From Pictodentalium vernedei (Eukaryota > Mollusca > Scaphopoda > Dentaliida > Dentaliidae), in assembly GCA_031216915.1 (NCBI GenBank), contig CM062292.1:70188956-70252955 (forward strand): DNA of 64,000 nucleotides. The letters run 5' to 3'. The translations under genes were made by a program, and so were the position numbers. Shown here piece after piece: positions 53,560-63,854 of this stretch. Under the pieces are notes generated by a model, which was given only the letters and a program-made list of their open reading frames with translations, was not told the origin of the DNA and did no database searches. The first letter of the stretch is position 1. Each line of letters starts with the position of its first letter.

Positions 53560-54990
53560 TAGAGTGGTATTCTGTGATATCTGTAAAGCTTTCGACAACA
53601 TTTGGCACGCTGTTCTCATTCACAAGTTTGAGCAAATCGGAATTTCGGGTGACCTTCTCCTGTTTTTAAAATCTTATCTCTCGGACAGGCCCCAGCGAGT
53701 GGTCATAGGCTCTGAATCTCCCGCCTGGAAACCCATTAACTCACGTGTTCCCCAAGGCTCCATACATGGACCCCTATTATTTCTTATATATATCAATAAT
53801 ATTATCGAAAATTTACTTAGCTCGATATGTCTCTTTGCGGATGAAACATCGTTATATCTTATAGTCGAAAAACCCAGATCAAGCTTCGATCTTGATGAAC
53901 AATGATTTAGCCACAATAGAATATTGGGCTAAAACATGGTTAGTCAAATTCAATCCCCATAAATCTGAAAGTATGCTGCTATCACTCAAACTTAATCCTA
54001 CGGTACAACCGCCATTGGTTTTCGGCGGTACACATATTTCCGAGATTAGTAACCATAAACACTAAGGGGTAATCTTAAATAATACTGGTACAGGGAATGA
54101 CCACATTGATCACATCTGTTGTAAAGCTCGGGTGCGCTTAGACTTATTGCGTAAACATAAATTCACTCTTGATCGGATGTTTCTTGAAAAAATCTACTTT
54201 GCATTTATCAGGCTCTCCTAGAATATGCGGACACTGTATGGGACAACTGCTCATCGGCTAAGGCAGAGGATCTGGAGAAAATACAGATAGCCGCGGCAAG
54301 GATCATAACAGGTGCAACCATTAGTGCGAGCAAGGCTCTGCTCTGTTCTGAGACCTGCTGGGATCCACTTCAAGAAAGGCGGCATCAACATAAATTAGTT
54401 AAATTTTTCAAAATGTACCACCGAATTACTTCCCCATACATTGCTAATAAAGTCCCGCCACCCGTCTCGATGATTGACATACGACACAATCTTCGATTCT
54501 GCCCAAACCATCGAGTTCCGTTTTGTGGAACAAATTTATACCAGTGCACGTCCATTCCCAACGTTACCAAACAATGGAATAGCTTATCTCTGTCTGTCCG
54601 AGAGAATTCTTCAATTAGTAACTTCAAACATTTTATTAATAAAAACAACCGGCGACCACCAAAATTTTTCAGTGGCAATAAATCTCGTATAGCTCAAATA
54701 TATCATTGTGGGTTGCGACTGTCTTGCAGTAATCTTCACGCCCACTCATTTGACAACCATTTATCAAATTCCCTCTTTTGTCGATGTGGAGAACGTGAGA
54801 CATCAGAACATTTTCTTTATATTGCCCCATCTACTTAAATGCTCGTATTAATACAATCAGTGCTCTGCGTTTTACCCTCGATCTCTCCATTCTTTTTTTT
54901 GGTTCTGAATTTCTGAATCCTGCCGAGAACCGTCATACTTTTGAAGTTGTACACAATTTCATCATGTCAAGTGGACGTTTTCATCATGTC
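53560..54990 (+). pseudogene. Non-LTR retrotransposon RT and C-terminal domain
   Basis: Plus-strand frames show VVFCDICKAFDNIWHAVLIH (RT motif A, about 53562-53620), VPQGSIHGPLLFLIYINNI (motif B, 53745-53805) and LFADETSLY (53832-53860), where the usual FADDT box has its second Asp replaced by Glu. LATIEYWAKTWLVKFNPHKS follows near 53910-53970. A C-terminal region (54413-54838) contains YHRITSPYIANKVPP, TKQWNSLSLSVREN and a zinc-ribbon-like LFCRCGERETSEHFL, and ends in FFGSEFLNPAENRHTFEVVH at about 54895-54955. Stops and frameshifts occur at 53900, 54063, 54220 and 54838. The C-terminal CxC...H block is familiar from LINE elements of bivalves and other marine invertebrates (recollection, not checked). 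Confidence 0.88.
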
Positions 54991-55036
54991 AAGTGGAATC
55001 CCTTTTGTGGAATCCCATTTGTGGAATCCCTTTTTC
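54979..55036. repeat. Fragment of the GGAATCCC repeat of the long-TIR element
   Basis: GTGGAATCCCTTTTGTGGAAT, CCCATTTGTGGAATCCC and TTTTTCG match the repeat block at 60665-60700 and 60850-60900 (same orientation as the right arm). It is only about 55 bp long and sits at the end of the RT relic. Confidence 0.75.
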
Positions 55037-55972
55037 GCTGTTGTAACCTTCCCTGCTTTGGACAGTAAAAGTCGGCACATTCTCGTACATTTTTCTACTC
55101 AAACATATTTCTATATTTTAGAAATTGTCAATGTTTCGCACTCAGCAAAGTGTTCATGCTATTTTATTGATAACTGTATTGTTCTAATTATCCTATTTTT
55201 AAGACGGCTATTTATCCCCCCCCCCCCCCCCCCCCACACACACATGCTCCAATCACTTCCTTTTTCTTGCTGTTTTCATTCTTTCTCCAACATTTAATTT
55301 GATTCAGGGACGTTGGATCCTAACATCTCACAACTCCAATCAAGGGTCGCCTTCGTAGACCTTGATATCTAACATCCAAAGAACAATGTTAATTGTACAG
55401 CCAATTCACTGATTGTGCTCCTCTTTTGCCTCGTGATTCATCAGTGGCAACCGTCCTTTTCTGATCCTCAAAACTTATTTGGGTTCGACCTATTTCGTCC
55501 AAGCTCTTAAGACACAGCTCAGCTCCTTCGCTGGATATGTGCCATGTACAAGCAGTAACTTATTCTTTTCACCCAACTAATGAAAATACAAAGTTTATTT
55601 GAAAATTTCCCCACCCCGTGCCAACATGTCTTCCTCTCTATACTTCCCCATTATTTGATCGTAAGGGTAATCCTATTTATTGTACTCATTTCCTTACTGA
55701 TCAAGCGTGATTTGTGTCCAACGCCCCTGAGTGTCTATTTTTCCTGATTGTCTCATTTGTTTTATCTTAGTTTAAACATTCATAACAATGTCTGAAAATT
55801 TACAAAAGCCTCCCATTGATGTAAATCATTTGTTTTATCAGGGAGTTGACTTTTAAAAGCTTAAAGCTTATTGTCGAATCCCTTTCTTACATTTTGTGCC
55901 TCTCTTCTTGTCTCTGTTATATTGTGTACAATTATTTAGTTTTTATTATTTGTTATTCATTGTACATGTTCC
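55037..55972. other. Unassigned sequence with poly-C tract
   Basis: It may be 3' untranslated sequence of the preceding element. It contains a C run at 55216-55235 followed by (CA)n. No reading frame of note. Confidence 0.35.
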
Positions 55973-57690
55973 TTGATATGTAAACATGTAACAAGATTTC
56001 TTGAAATAAAAATATTGTTTAAACTAGCACTGCAAATAATTAAACAAAAACGAAAAGCCTTCCGAGCTTCAGAGAGTACTCAAATCAAAAAATCAGAATT
56101 CAAAACCGCGTATAATCGCTTACACCGAGTAGTAAAAAAGGCCATAGCTAACGACCATCGCGCGACATGGGAAAAGGCAACAGGAAACCTAAGTGGGCGG
56201 AGAGCATATAAGAGGTTCTGGGATGTATTTGAAAGTCTTACTGGCCAGAAGCGCAAACGTGACAATAATAATGCGCTGAAGACTAGCGACGGAACTATGG
56301 CCATGGATGACAAATCAAAAACCAGTGTTTTTGCCGAAATTCTAAAGAAAGCTCATCGTCCACAAGAAGGGAACAGATATGACAGCGATTTCAAGGTAAA
56401 AGTAAATAAATTTGTCCAAGATAACAACTCAATTGTCAATGAACTCAACTTCGACCAACGGCCCTAAGATGGGGAAGACCATTAACCGAAACGATAAGCA
56501 ATGCAAGTCATCTTCGTCTCCCAAAGAAGATGAAGTCTCTTACAAAATACTGAAAAAGTGCCCTAATATCTTCTACTGTAGACTTACCCAACTCCTAAAC
56601 TGCTGTCTCTCCCGTTGGTACTTTCCAAAATTCTGGAAGGTGGCCACATGAATCATGAGACCCAAACCCGATGCAGATCTTACCGACCCTTCTAACTATT
56701 GCCCAATTAGCTTGCTCAGCTGCGTTGGAAAAATATTTATTTCCCAATTTATCGGCTATCTCGAATCAATCACTTTTTTCAACAAATGGCAAAGAGCATA
56801 TAGACGTCTGAAAGAGGGAATCGAACAAGTATTTATAGACTGGTCGATTATATGAAAACAGCGTTTAAACAAAACGAAATAGGAACGGCGCTTTTTCTGG
56901 ATGTAGAAAAAGCGTTCGACTCGGTATGACACAATGGCATGAGATATAAACTAGCGAAAATGAGATTACCTATTAAAACTCTGATGATCATATCATCATT
57001 TCTGACTGATCGAAAAATCAAGGTGAGGGTTAACTGCGAGGTGTCAGAGGAAATAATACAGTACAGTCGCCATGGATTGGTCGTAATCCACACGCGGGCA
57101 GTAATGTCCACGCATCTGTTTACCAGGTAGTAAAAATCACCATTAGCAAAAGTTTAATTAATGAAGCACCGGGTTGTACCCGGTGCTTCATTAATTAAAT
57201 CTTTGATGATTATTCCTGTTATTAATGTTTAGAATCTAATATTATTGCGTCCGTGGAAATATTGCAAACGCGTGGAAAGTGATCTGTCCACGGCGATTGT
57301 ACTGTATTAAAAGCGGGCACACCACAAGGGATCCGTCCTAAGCCCGTTTCTTTTCATAATATATGTGAATGAGATAGATAAAGTAGGGAAGAGCTGTGTT
57401 GAACTATCGCAGTAGTGAGGCAATAAAGGTATGTGGACGGCCAGTAAGTCCCGAAACATAATTAAAAATCGCCTGCGGGGTGCCTTTCGCGACCTGAAGA
57501 GCCGGGGCGCCCTATGGCGCATCAAGCTCAATGCCGCCAAAACTCAAAAAGTTAAATTCTTCAAGAAGCAAAGAAACAACCCAGTAGAGTTTGATGACCC
57601 TGACTGTCGTAGATTTTCTTGAATATCTAGTGAACCGAATGCTTCTAGGAATTTGATGTTCGAGGAACTGTCCCAAATAAACGAGCTTTG
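55973..57690 (+). pseudogene. Non-LTR retrotransposon linker and RT, interrupted by a MITE
   Basis: The open segment 55973-56467 is a linker: KKSEFKTAYNRLHRVVKKAI, RATWEKATGNL, YKRFWDVFESLTGQKRKRD and KTSVFAEILKKAHRP. RT blocks follow: YKILKKCPNIFYCRLTQLLN (56535-56600), MRPKPDADLTDPSNYCPISL (56655-56715, with LLSCVGKIF next), ALFLDVEKAFDSV (about 56888-56928, motif A), IISSFLTDRKIKVRV (56985-57030) and, after the inserted MITE, AGTPQGIRPKPV (57312-57350, motif B). The region of the YxDD box (about 57395-57440) contains two stops in place of the catalytic residues, then SKSRNIIKNRLRG and LNAAKTQKVKFFKKQRNNP follow. Multiple stops prove it dead. It differs from the element at 52600-54990. Confidence 0.85.
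57059..57304. mobile_element. TA-flanked MITE (CAGTACAGTCGCCATGGA ends) inside RT
   Basis: CAGTACAGTCGCCATGGA at the left and TCCACGGCGATTGTACTG at the right, between TA dinucleotides. Hairpin core TTTAATTAATGAAGCACCGG and its mirror at 57150-57203. Inner GTCCACGCATCTGTT...AACGCGTGGA. It splits the RT between SEEII and KAGTPQG. Confidence 0.88.
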
Positions 57691-57759
57691 GACACTAGTA
57701 GTAGGACATGTATGGGTCGTCCCCCATTGGATGGGCCCCAGGCTGGACCCGAAAGTGAT

Positions 57760-57960
57760 GTCATGTCACATGACCTGGTGGCACCATGTTTGGTTGTCAT
57801 AGTAACTCGCGTGAGCGGCCACCTTGTGACGTCATCTTCATAGTGTTACGTGGTCCTAGTGCGCATGCGCAGTGCATGTTGTTAAGGTGACACGTGTTTC
57901 CGTCGTCCATTTTGTATCCTGGAGGCCGCCATCTTGGTTTCTATGGTAGCACGTAGTTGC
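57760..57960. promoter_or_regulatory. Cluster of promoter-type motifs in the left terminus
   Basis: Within 200 bp of the left end: CCATTGGAT (CCAAT-type, 57723), TGACGTCA (CRE, 57827-57834), GCGCATGCGCA (NRF1-type palindrome, 57861), CACGTG (57892) and GCCGCCATCTTGG (YY1-type, 57925). The right terminus mirrors these: TGACGTCA at 61897 and 61967, GTCACGTGAC at 61956, GCGCATGCGC at 61861. The combination resembles TATA-less animal promoters, but function is inference. Confidence 0.5.
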
Positions 57961-58689
57961 TATGTGACCTAAAGTCTTACAACAAGACGGGGGTATGTTC
58001 GGAGGATGTGTTCCTTTGTAGAAGAGTAAATTCCCGATTCGTAGAATTGCCACAAACAACCCGATAATCCCTCCAAATCACCGAAATGACTTTATTTCCC
58101 CAATTTATCGGTGTAGCTCGTAGTGCTATAGCACCAAGGGGGTACCAGAGGGTGTGTTCGATTGAATCGGAGTATCACGAATTACCACAAACAGCCCGAC
58201 AATCCCTCCAAATTACCAAAATTCACCCCAAATCACCGAAATTGACTTTATTTCCCAATTTATCGGCTTAGAACGTAGTGCTATAGTACCAAGGGGACCC
58301 CCTGGGGTGTGTTCGATTGAACTAGAGTATATCTAATTACGCACATATACCCGACCACCCTTACAGACCACCAAAATCTCCACCAAACCACCCAAGCGGA
58401 CATCTGATGCCCCATTTTGGGCATATAAAAATAACACCTTATGCTATAGTACCAAGGGGTACAGGGGGTATGTTCTATTGAATAGGGGTACAGGACTTGA
58501 TATTCCCAGAATCCCATTTTTTAATACCTATTGCATATGTTTCTCTATCACTAACAGTCTATCCAGTCCAAACTATCTCTGGTTCTCTCGTCCAAGTCTT
58601 ATAATTACCAGTTCTTGATTTCACATAATGTAGTTATCTCCCTTGTGTGTATCAAAAGCATTCCCAAACCCAATCGAGCAGTTACTGAT

Positions 58690-59200
58690 AAACCATTGCT
58701 CGAATGACTCGAATCCCATCGAGCAAATGAGCCAACGAGCAATTGCTCGTTCGAGTGACTCCTCGAACGACTCTTCGACTCATTTCAGAAAAAACGGATT
58801 CCATAGCCACATGCGTTTTCGAAAAAGGGATCCCACAAATGGGATTCCACAAAAGGGATTCCATTAGTGGGATTCCGTCTTACCTCGAGTGACTTGCACA
58901 TAGTGTTCGAACGACTCGAATCCCATCGAGCAAATGAGCCAACGAGCAATTGCTCATTCGAGTGACTCCTCGAACGACTCTTCGACTCATTTCTAAAAAA
59001 AGGGATTCCATAGCCACAGGCGTTTTCGAAAAAGGGATTCCACAAATGGGATTCCACAAAAGGGATTCCATAAGTTGGATTCCGCCTTGCCTCGAGTGAC
59101 TCGCACATATTGCTCGAACGACTCGAATCCCATCGAGCAAATGAGCCAACGAGCAATTGCTCGTTCGAGTAACTCGAAATACATACGACCAAAAGGGATT
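58690..59200. repeat. 207-bp tandem repeat in left arm
   Basis: GACTCGAATCCCATCGAGCA recurs at 58706, 58913 and 59120. Each unit has GAGCAATTGCTC (a palindrome), CCTCGAACGACTCTTCGACT and a series of GGGATTCCA(C/T)AAA motifs. Confidence 0.92.
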
Positions 59201-59368
59201 CCATAGCCACAGGTGTTTTCCAAAAGGGATTCTTAAAAAGGGATTCCGTAAAATTGGATTCCTATCAGACTCCGTAAAATGGGATTCCGTGTTTTAACAT
59301 CAACGCTCGAGGGTATGGAAAGGGATTGATAACACCCAGTTATTATTACAAGAATCTGAGCAGATACA

Positions 59369-59751
59369 TTATTATTATTATTATTATTATTTATGGGTGT
59401 TTAAGGTCACATACTTATGCACAATGGCTAATCGTGACCGTGACAGTTTTACGGGTGGAGGAAGCCGGAGTACCCGGAGAGAACCACCGAGCAACGACGA
59501 GCAGCTGTCAGCTCTCCAACATCGTAACTCTGAACTCTGCACCGCAGCACAGGCAGGGTTAGATTGGTTGAAGACATGCGCACCATCGACGTGCAGTACG
59601 CCTCAGTACACAGCGTCATCGTGCCCCCAGGTAGGCAATCGGGGTGAAGTGTCTTGCCCAAGGACACAACGCGGTTGCCGCAGGTGAGATTCGAACCGAG
59701 GACCTCTCGGCTTGCAGCCTGCACCTCTACCAACTGAGCCACCGCGCCCCC
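59369..59751 (-). mobile_element. tRNA-Cys-like-headed SINE in the spacer, 11-bp target duplication
   Basis: GAGCAGATACA at 59358-59368 and 59752-59762. Minus-strand head at 59680-59750 (GGCTCAGTTGGTAGAGG and GGTTCGAATC), body GTCCTTGGGCAAGACACTTC near 59660, and an (AAT)n tail at 59369-59392 on the plus-strand left. Confidence 0.93.
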
Positions 59752-59762
59752 GAGCAGATACA

Positions 59763-60185
59763 ACTGACAACCAAGATCGAAGGGGACACAACATAAAGTG
59801 AACGAAGATCGAACTAGTTGGATTGATCGAACACAACCAAGATCGAAGTAAACTGCCCCAATGAAGTTGACGAAGTGAAATGAACATAGCATAGTGAACG
59901 AAGATCCAACAGAACCAAGATCGAAGTGAACATAACAAATTGAAAGAAGGTGAAACTAGTCGGAATCATCAAAAAACAAAGTGAACAAAGTTTTCAACTG
60001 AATGAATTATAAGTCCTAAATATAACGCAATGTTAACCCTCTTGAATTGAACAAAACTGAATGAACCCTTTGAAGCCAATACAGTTTTCAACTATTACCC
60101 CTAATATAACCCAGTGTAAACCCCTTTGAACTGAATTAAAGTTTTAAACTACAACCCATTGAACTGAATACTTCTAATAGGGAAG
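59763..60185. repeat. Decayed A-rich tandem repeats in the spacer
   Basis: AACCAAGATCGAAG(G/T) recurs at about 59770, 59830 and 59917 with GAACGAAGATC between. Further right, TTGAATTGAACAAAACTGAAT-type motifs recur to 60165. Periodicity is irregular. Confidence 0.6.
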
Positions 60186-60319
60186 GGGAATACCCTCGAG
60201 TGTTGATGTTAAAACACGGAATCCCATTTTATGGAGTCTGATAGGAATCCCATTTTACAGAATCCCTTTTTAAGAATCCCTTTTGGAAAACACATGTGGC
60301 TATGGAATCCCTTTTTGGT

Positions 60320-60560
60320 CGTATATGCCTATGTCCTAGGGCACACTGTGTCACATTGTGCCTTTTCACATATGCACATATCGGCACATAAAGCATGTGG
60401 TTATGTGCTAGGGCACATTGTGTCACATTGTACTTTTTCACATAAGCACATATGACAAAAAGGGATTCTCCAGAAGGTATCCCAGATAGGTATCCTCAAA
60501 TAATACAATACCAGGCCATAGGTATCCTCAAATACTGAAATGAGTCGACGATCAGTATTT
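60320..60560. repeat. Right-arm-specific insertion with 71-bp duplication
   Basis: CTAGGGCACACTGTGTCACA at 60337 and CTAGGGCACATTGTGTCACA at 60408 start two copies; TAGGTATCCTCAAATA repeats at 60486 and 60521. The left arm has nothing corresponding. Confidence 0.75.
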
Positions 60561-60564
60561 TGAG

Positions 60565-61030
60565 TCACTCGAACGAGCAATTGCTCGTTGGCTCATTTGC
60601 TCGATGGGATTCGAGTCGTTCGAGCAATATGTGCGAGTCACTCGCGGTAAGATGGAATCCCACTTATGGAATCCCTTTTGTGGAATCCCTTTTTCGAAAA
60701 CGCATGTGGCTATGGAATCCCTTTTTCTGAAGTGAGTCGAAGAGTCGTTCGAGGAGTCACTCGAATGAGCAATTGCTCGTTGGCTCATTTGCTCAATGGG
60801 ATTTGAGTCGTTCGAGCAATATTTGCGAGTCACTAGAGGTAAGACGGAATCCCACTTATGGAATCCCTTTTGTGGAATCCCATTTGTGGAATCCCTTTTT
60901 CGAAAACACCTGTGGCTATGGAATCCCGTTTTTCTGAAATGAGTCGAAGAGTCGTTCGAGGAGTCACTCGAACGAGCAATTGCTCGTTGGCTCATTTGCT
61001 CGATGGGATTCGAGTCATTCAAGCAATGGT
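60565..61030. repeat. 207-bp tandem repeat in right arm (inverse of left)
   Basis: TGCTCGATGGGATTCGAGTC and variants recur at about 60598, 60790 and 60997. It contains the same GAGCAATTGCTC and TGGAATCCC motifs in the opposite orientation to 58690-59200. Confidence 0.92.
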
Positions 61031-62042
61031 TTATCAGTAACTGCTCGATTGCTTATTGGGTTTGGGAATGCTTTTGATATACACAAGGGAGATAACTGCA
61101 TTATGTGAAATCAAGAACTGGTAGTTATAAGACTTGGACGAGAGAACCAGAGATAGGTTGGACTGGATAGACTGTTAGTGGTAGATACACATACGCAATA
61201 GGCATTAAAAAAACGGGATTCTGGAAACATCAAGCCCTGTACCCCTATTCAATAGAACATACCCCCTGTACCCCTTGGTACTATAGCATAACGTGTTATT
61301 TTTATATGCCCAAAATGGGGCTTCACATGTCCGTTTGGGTGGTTTGGTGGAGATTTTGGTGATGTGTAAGGGTGGTCGGACCTATTTGGGTAATTAGATA
61401 TACGCTAGTTCAATCGAACACACCCCAGGGGTCCCCTTGGTACTATAGAACTACGTGCTAAGCCGATAAATTGGGAAATAAAGTCAATTTCGGTGATTTG
61501 GGGTGGAGTTTGGTGATTTGGAGGGATTGTCGGGCTGTTTGTGGTAATTCGTGATACTCCGATTCAATCGAACACACCCTCTGGTACCCCCTTGGTACTA
61601 TAGCACTACGTGCTACACCGATAAATTGGGGAAATAAAGTCAATTTAGTGTGATTGGGAGGGATTGTCGGGTTGTTTGTGGTAATTCTATGAATCCGGAA
61701 TTCACTCTTCTACAAAGAAACACATCCTCCGAACAAAACCCCGTCTTGTTGTAAGCCTTTAGGTCACATAGCAACAACGTGCTACCATAGAAACCAAGAT
61801 GTCGGCCTCCAATATACAAAATGGACGACGGAAACACGTGTCACCTTAACAACACGCGCTGCGCATGCGCACTAGGACAACGTATTACTATGGAGATGAC
61901 GTCAAAAGATGGCCGCTCACGCGGGTTACCATGACAACCAAACATGGCGCCACAGGTCACGTGACATGACGTCACTTCCGGGGTCTAGCCCGGGCTCCAT
62001 CCAATGGGGGACGATCCATACATGTCCTACTACTGACACTAT

Positions 62043-62930
62043 TCAGCGTTTTGCGGCCTTATACGTATTTTCCGACTTATTTGGCAAACGTGTAATTGTA
62101 AGTAAAAACCATATCTGACAGTGGTCTGACTGACAGGTTATATCTTCAACATGGAAACATAGAATGGATGACAACAGCTGTTCGCTGCAAATTACATAAT
62201 CAACAACAGAACTAACTAGGGGCTGGTACGACGTATATTCACCCAGACGGTCGCCGGGACAACAAACATTAAGAATTCTCAAACTGACGTATATACATAA
62301 CTCAAGAAGTAACTTTCCTCTGTTGTTCAATTTCTTATCATAATTTTGTCGGAGGCCAATGTTATGGTCACACTGATAATTAGGTATCTTGTTTCACAGT
62401 CGTCTGTTATAAAATCAGTTCCATTTGCTGAGCGTGCGTTTAAATCTCCTTGCAAAATTAAATACCCTTTGGACGAGTAATTAATTATTTCATCCTGGAG
62501 AATATCAAATGTGTCCAGGCCCTCACGCCTACCAGAAAAGACTTCCGGTGCTCAATAGGCAGAACATAAATATATATCATGGGCTACTCGAAAAAAGTAC
62601 TTACTTAATTTCAACCACATGATGTCATCACTGTTTGATTTGATCTGCGTGATGCCTGGAAGTAGGTTTTTGCGACAATACACCAGTTCGCAGATCTGTT
62701 TACAAAGAACGCTTTGTAACCAGAAATGCTCAGAAAATTCGTATCCTTGGCCCAGGTTTCCTGAAACGCAATGATATCGATTCTCCATACATATCCGGAG
62801 ACAAAGCTATCTGTGGTCAATTTGTTACAACCCACGGGGTCTTTCAAACCATGTAGGTTCCAACTGCTTAACCTTAAAAATGAATGCGACCTAAAGGTAT
62901 TACCAAATGAACATTTAAAAAACAACAGTG
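62043..62930 (-). pseudogene. Non-LTR retrotransposon endonuclease relic
   Basis: The minus-strand N-terminal part (62611-62925) has LSSWNLHGLKDPVG, then DIIAFQETWAKD (catalytic Glu block) and LSISGYKAFFVN. The middle (about 62390-62530) reads FDILQDEIINYSSKGYLILQ and GDLNARSANGTDF (GD.N.R block). The C-terminal part (62043-62330) has SVVDYVICSEQLLSSILCF and SDHCQIWF (SDH block). Frameshifts lie near 62560 and 62340. RT would follow to the left but is replaced by the long-inverted-repeat element and other sequence. Its order with 63100-63321 (upstream on this strand) suggests an ORF1-ORF2 element. Confidence 0.82.
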
Positions 62931-63099
62931 CATAAAATTACTACTATGTTGTTGTCAAGTGACTCACGAGTGTCGAACACAATTCTGAAACTTTGTGTCT
63001 GTCGATAGGTACATGTGATACCTCCTTTTCTCGTCGACCATCGACTTCAGTCTTGTTGCTCAAAGCTGTACCGATTACGTCCGTACTGTCAGTTACGTA

Positions 63100-63321
63100 T
63101 TAATGCCAGCACCGACTAATATTTTTGAGTTGTTTGAATTTGTATTGTTGATGTTGTCCAAGTTTCGTTACACTGGGTTTATTGCCCGTTTCAGAATTAT
63201 GTCGATGCCTTAGACCAATAATTGTTTTCAATTCTCCACATAGTTTACCTAATCCCGTATTATTAAGATGTATTTTGTCGACATGAAGTCTTCTGATTGG
63301 ACTCTGATGTAGTGCGGTCAC
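63100..63321 (-). pseudogene. Possible ORF1 C-terminal piece of the same element
   Basis: The minus-strand frame contains RRLHVDKIHLNNTGLGKLCG, an arrangement like the DG.HLN..G....L block that ends SGNH/GDSL-esterase-like domains of some LINE ORF1 proteins. Only about 73 codons are open and the upstream part is interrupted by the MITE at 63311. Assignment is tentative. Confidence 0.4.
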
Positions 63322-63854
63322 GATTTTTCAATTTCGGAATCGATTAATCGTCGCAAATAATCGATAATACTCGATTAATCGTACCTAGATGACCCCTACC
63401 CCTCTCCCTCTCTTTGAAGTCGATAAAAATGAAGTCCAAGTCAGCTGACCTACCTCAAGTAAACAGCGAAGACGATCAACTTTTAGGTACATTCAAAGCT
63501 TTTATGTTCTGAACTTTTGAATCGTCAGTGTAATAATCAAGACCGGTCGGCAGTTGCGATCTTCGCAACTGCCGACCGGTCTTGATTATTACACTGACGG
63601 TTCAAAGATTCAGAACATCAAAGCTTTGATGAATGTGCCTGAAAGACAAATGCTTCCAACGGCTTCTTGGGGTTTAACATCGATGTTCTTAACTCAATAC
63701 CTTCAGAAACAATAGTTTTTTCATCAAATTTCTTTTAATTATTAAACATCTAAAACGGGATACAATTTACCGATTATTCGACAACAAAAAATACTAATCG
63801 ATTTCGCTGTGACCGATCAACAATCGATTAATCGATTGATCGTGACAGCCATAC
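63311..63854. mobile_element. hAT-like MITE with internal perfect hairpin
   Basis: TCTGATGT (63303-63310) and TTTGATGT (63855-63862) would be an 8-bp target duplication with one change. Ends AGTGCGGTCACGAT and ATCGTGACAGCCATAC are inverted; the subterminal regions are full of AATCGATTAATCG. The inner hairpin at about 63490-63645 has arms GTAATAATCAAGACCGGTCG and CGACCGGTCTTGATTATTAC around GATCTTCG. It resembles the element at 4409-4977 in layout. Confidence 0.65.

Larger units (their letters stand above)
57697..62034. mobile_element. 4.3-kb long-inverted-repeat element with 6-bp target duplication
   Basis: GACACT precedes (57691-57696) and follows (62035-62040) the element. The ends are AGTAGTAGGACATGTATGG and CCATACATGTCCTACTACT. 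The left arm (57697-about 59316) and right arm (about 60191-62034) are inverted copies at roughly 90 percent identity by eye. Landmarks: GTTAAGGTGACACGTGTTTC at 57879 against its complement at 61834; GGTGTGTTCGATTGAATCGG at 58149 and its complement at 61560; CATAATGTAGTTATCTC at 58624 and its complement near 61090. The right arm has about 235 bp extra (60325-60560). The 0.87-kb spacer holds a SINE and decayed tandem repeats. No transposase, polymerase or other protein motif. Confidence 0.9.

Noticed and set aside
58086-58271. Open frame with a near-identical partner at 61458-61643 (minus) as a conserved small protein
   Set aside because: The two are mirror copies because they lie in the inverted arms; neighbouring non-coding sequence is equally conserved.
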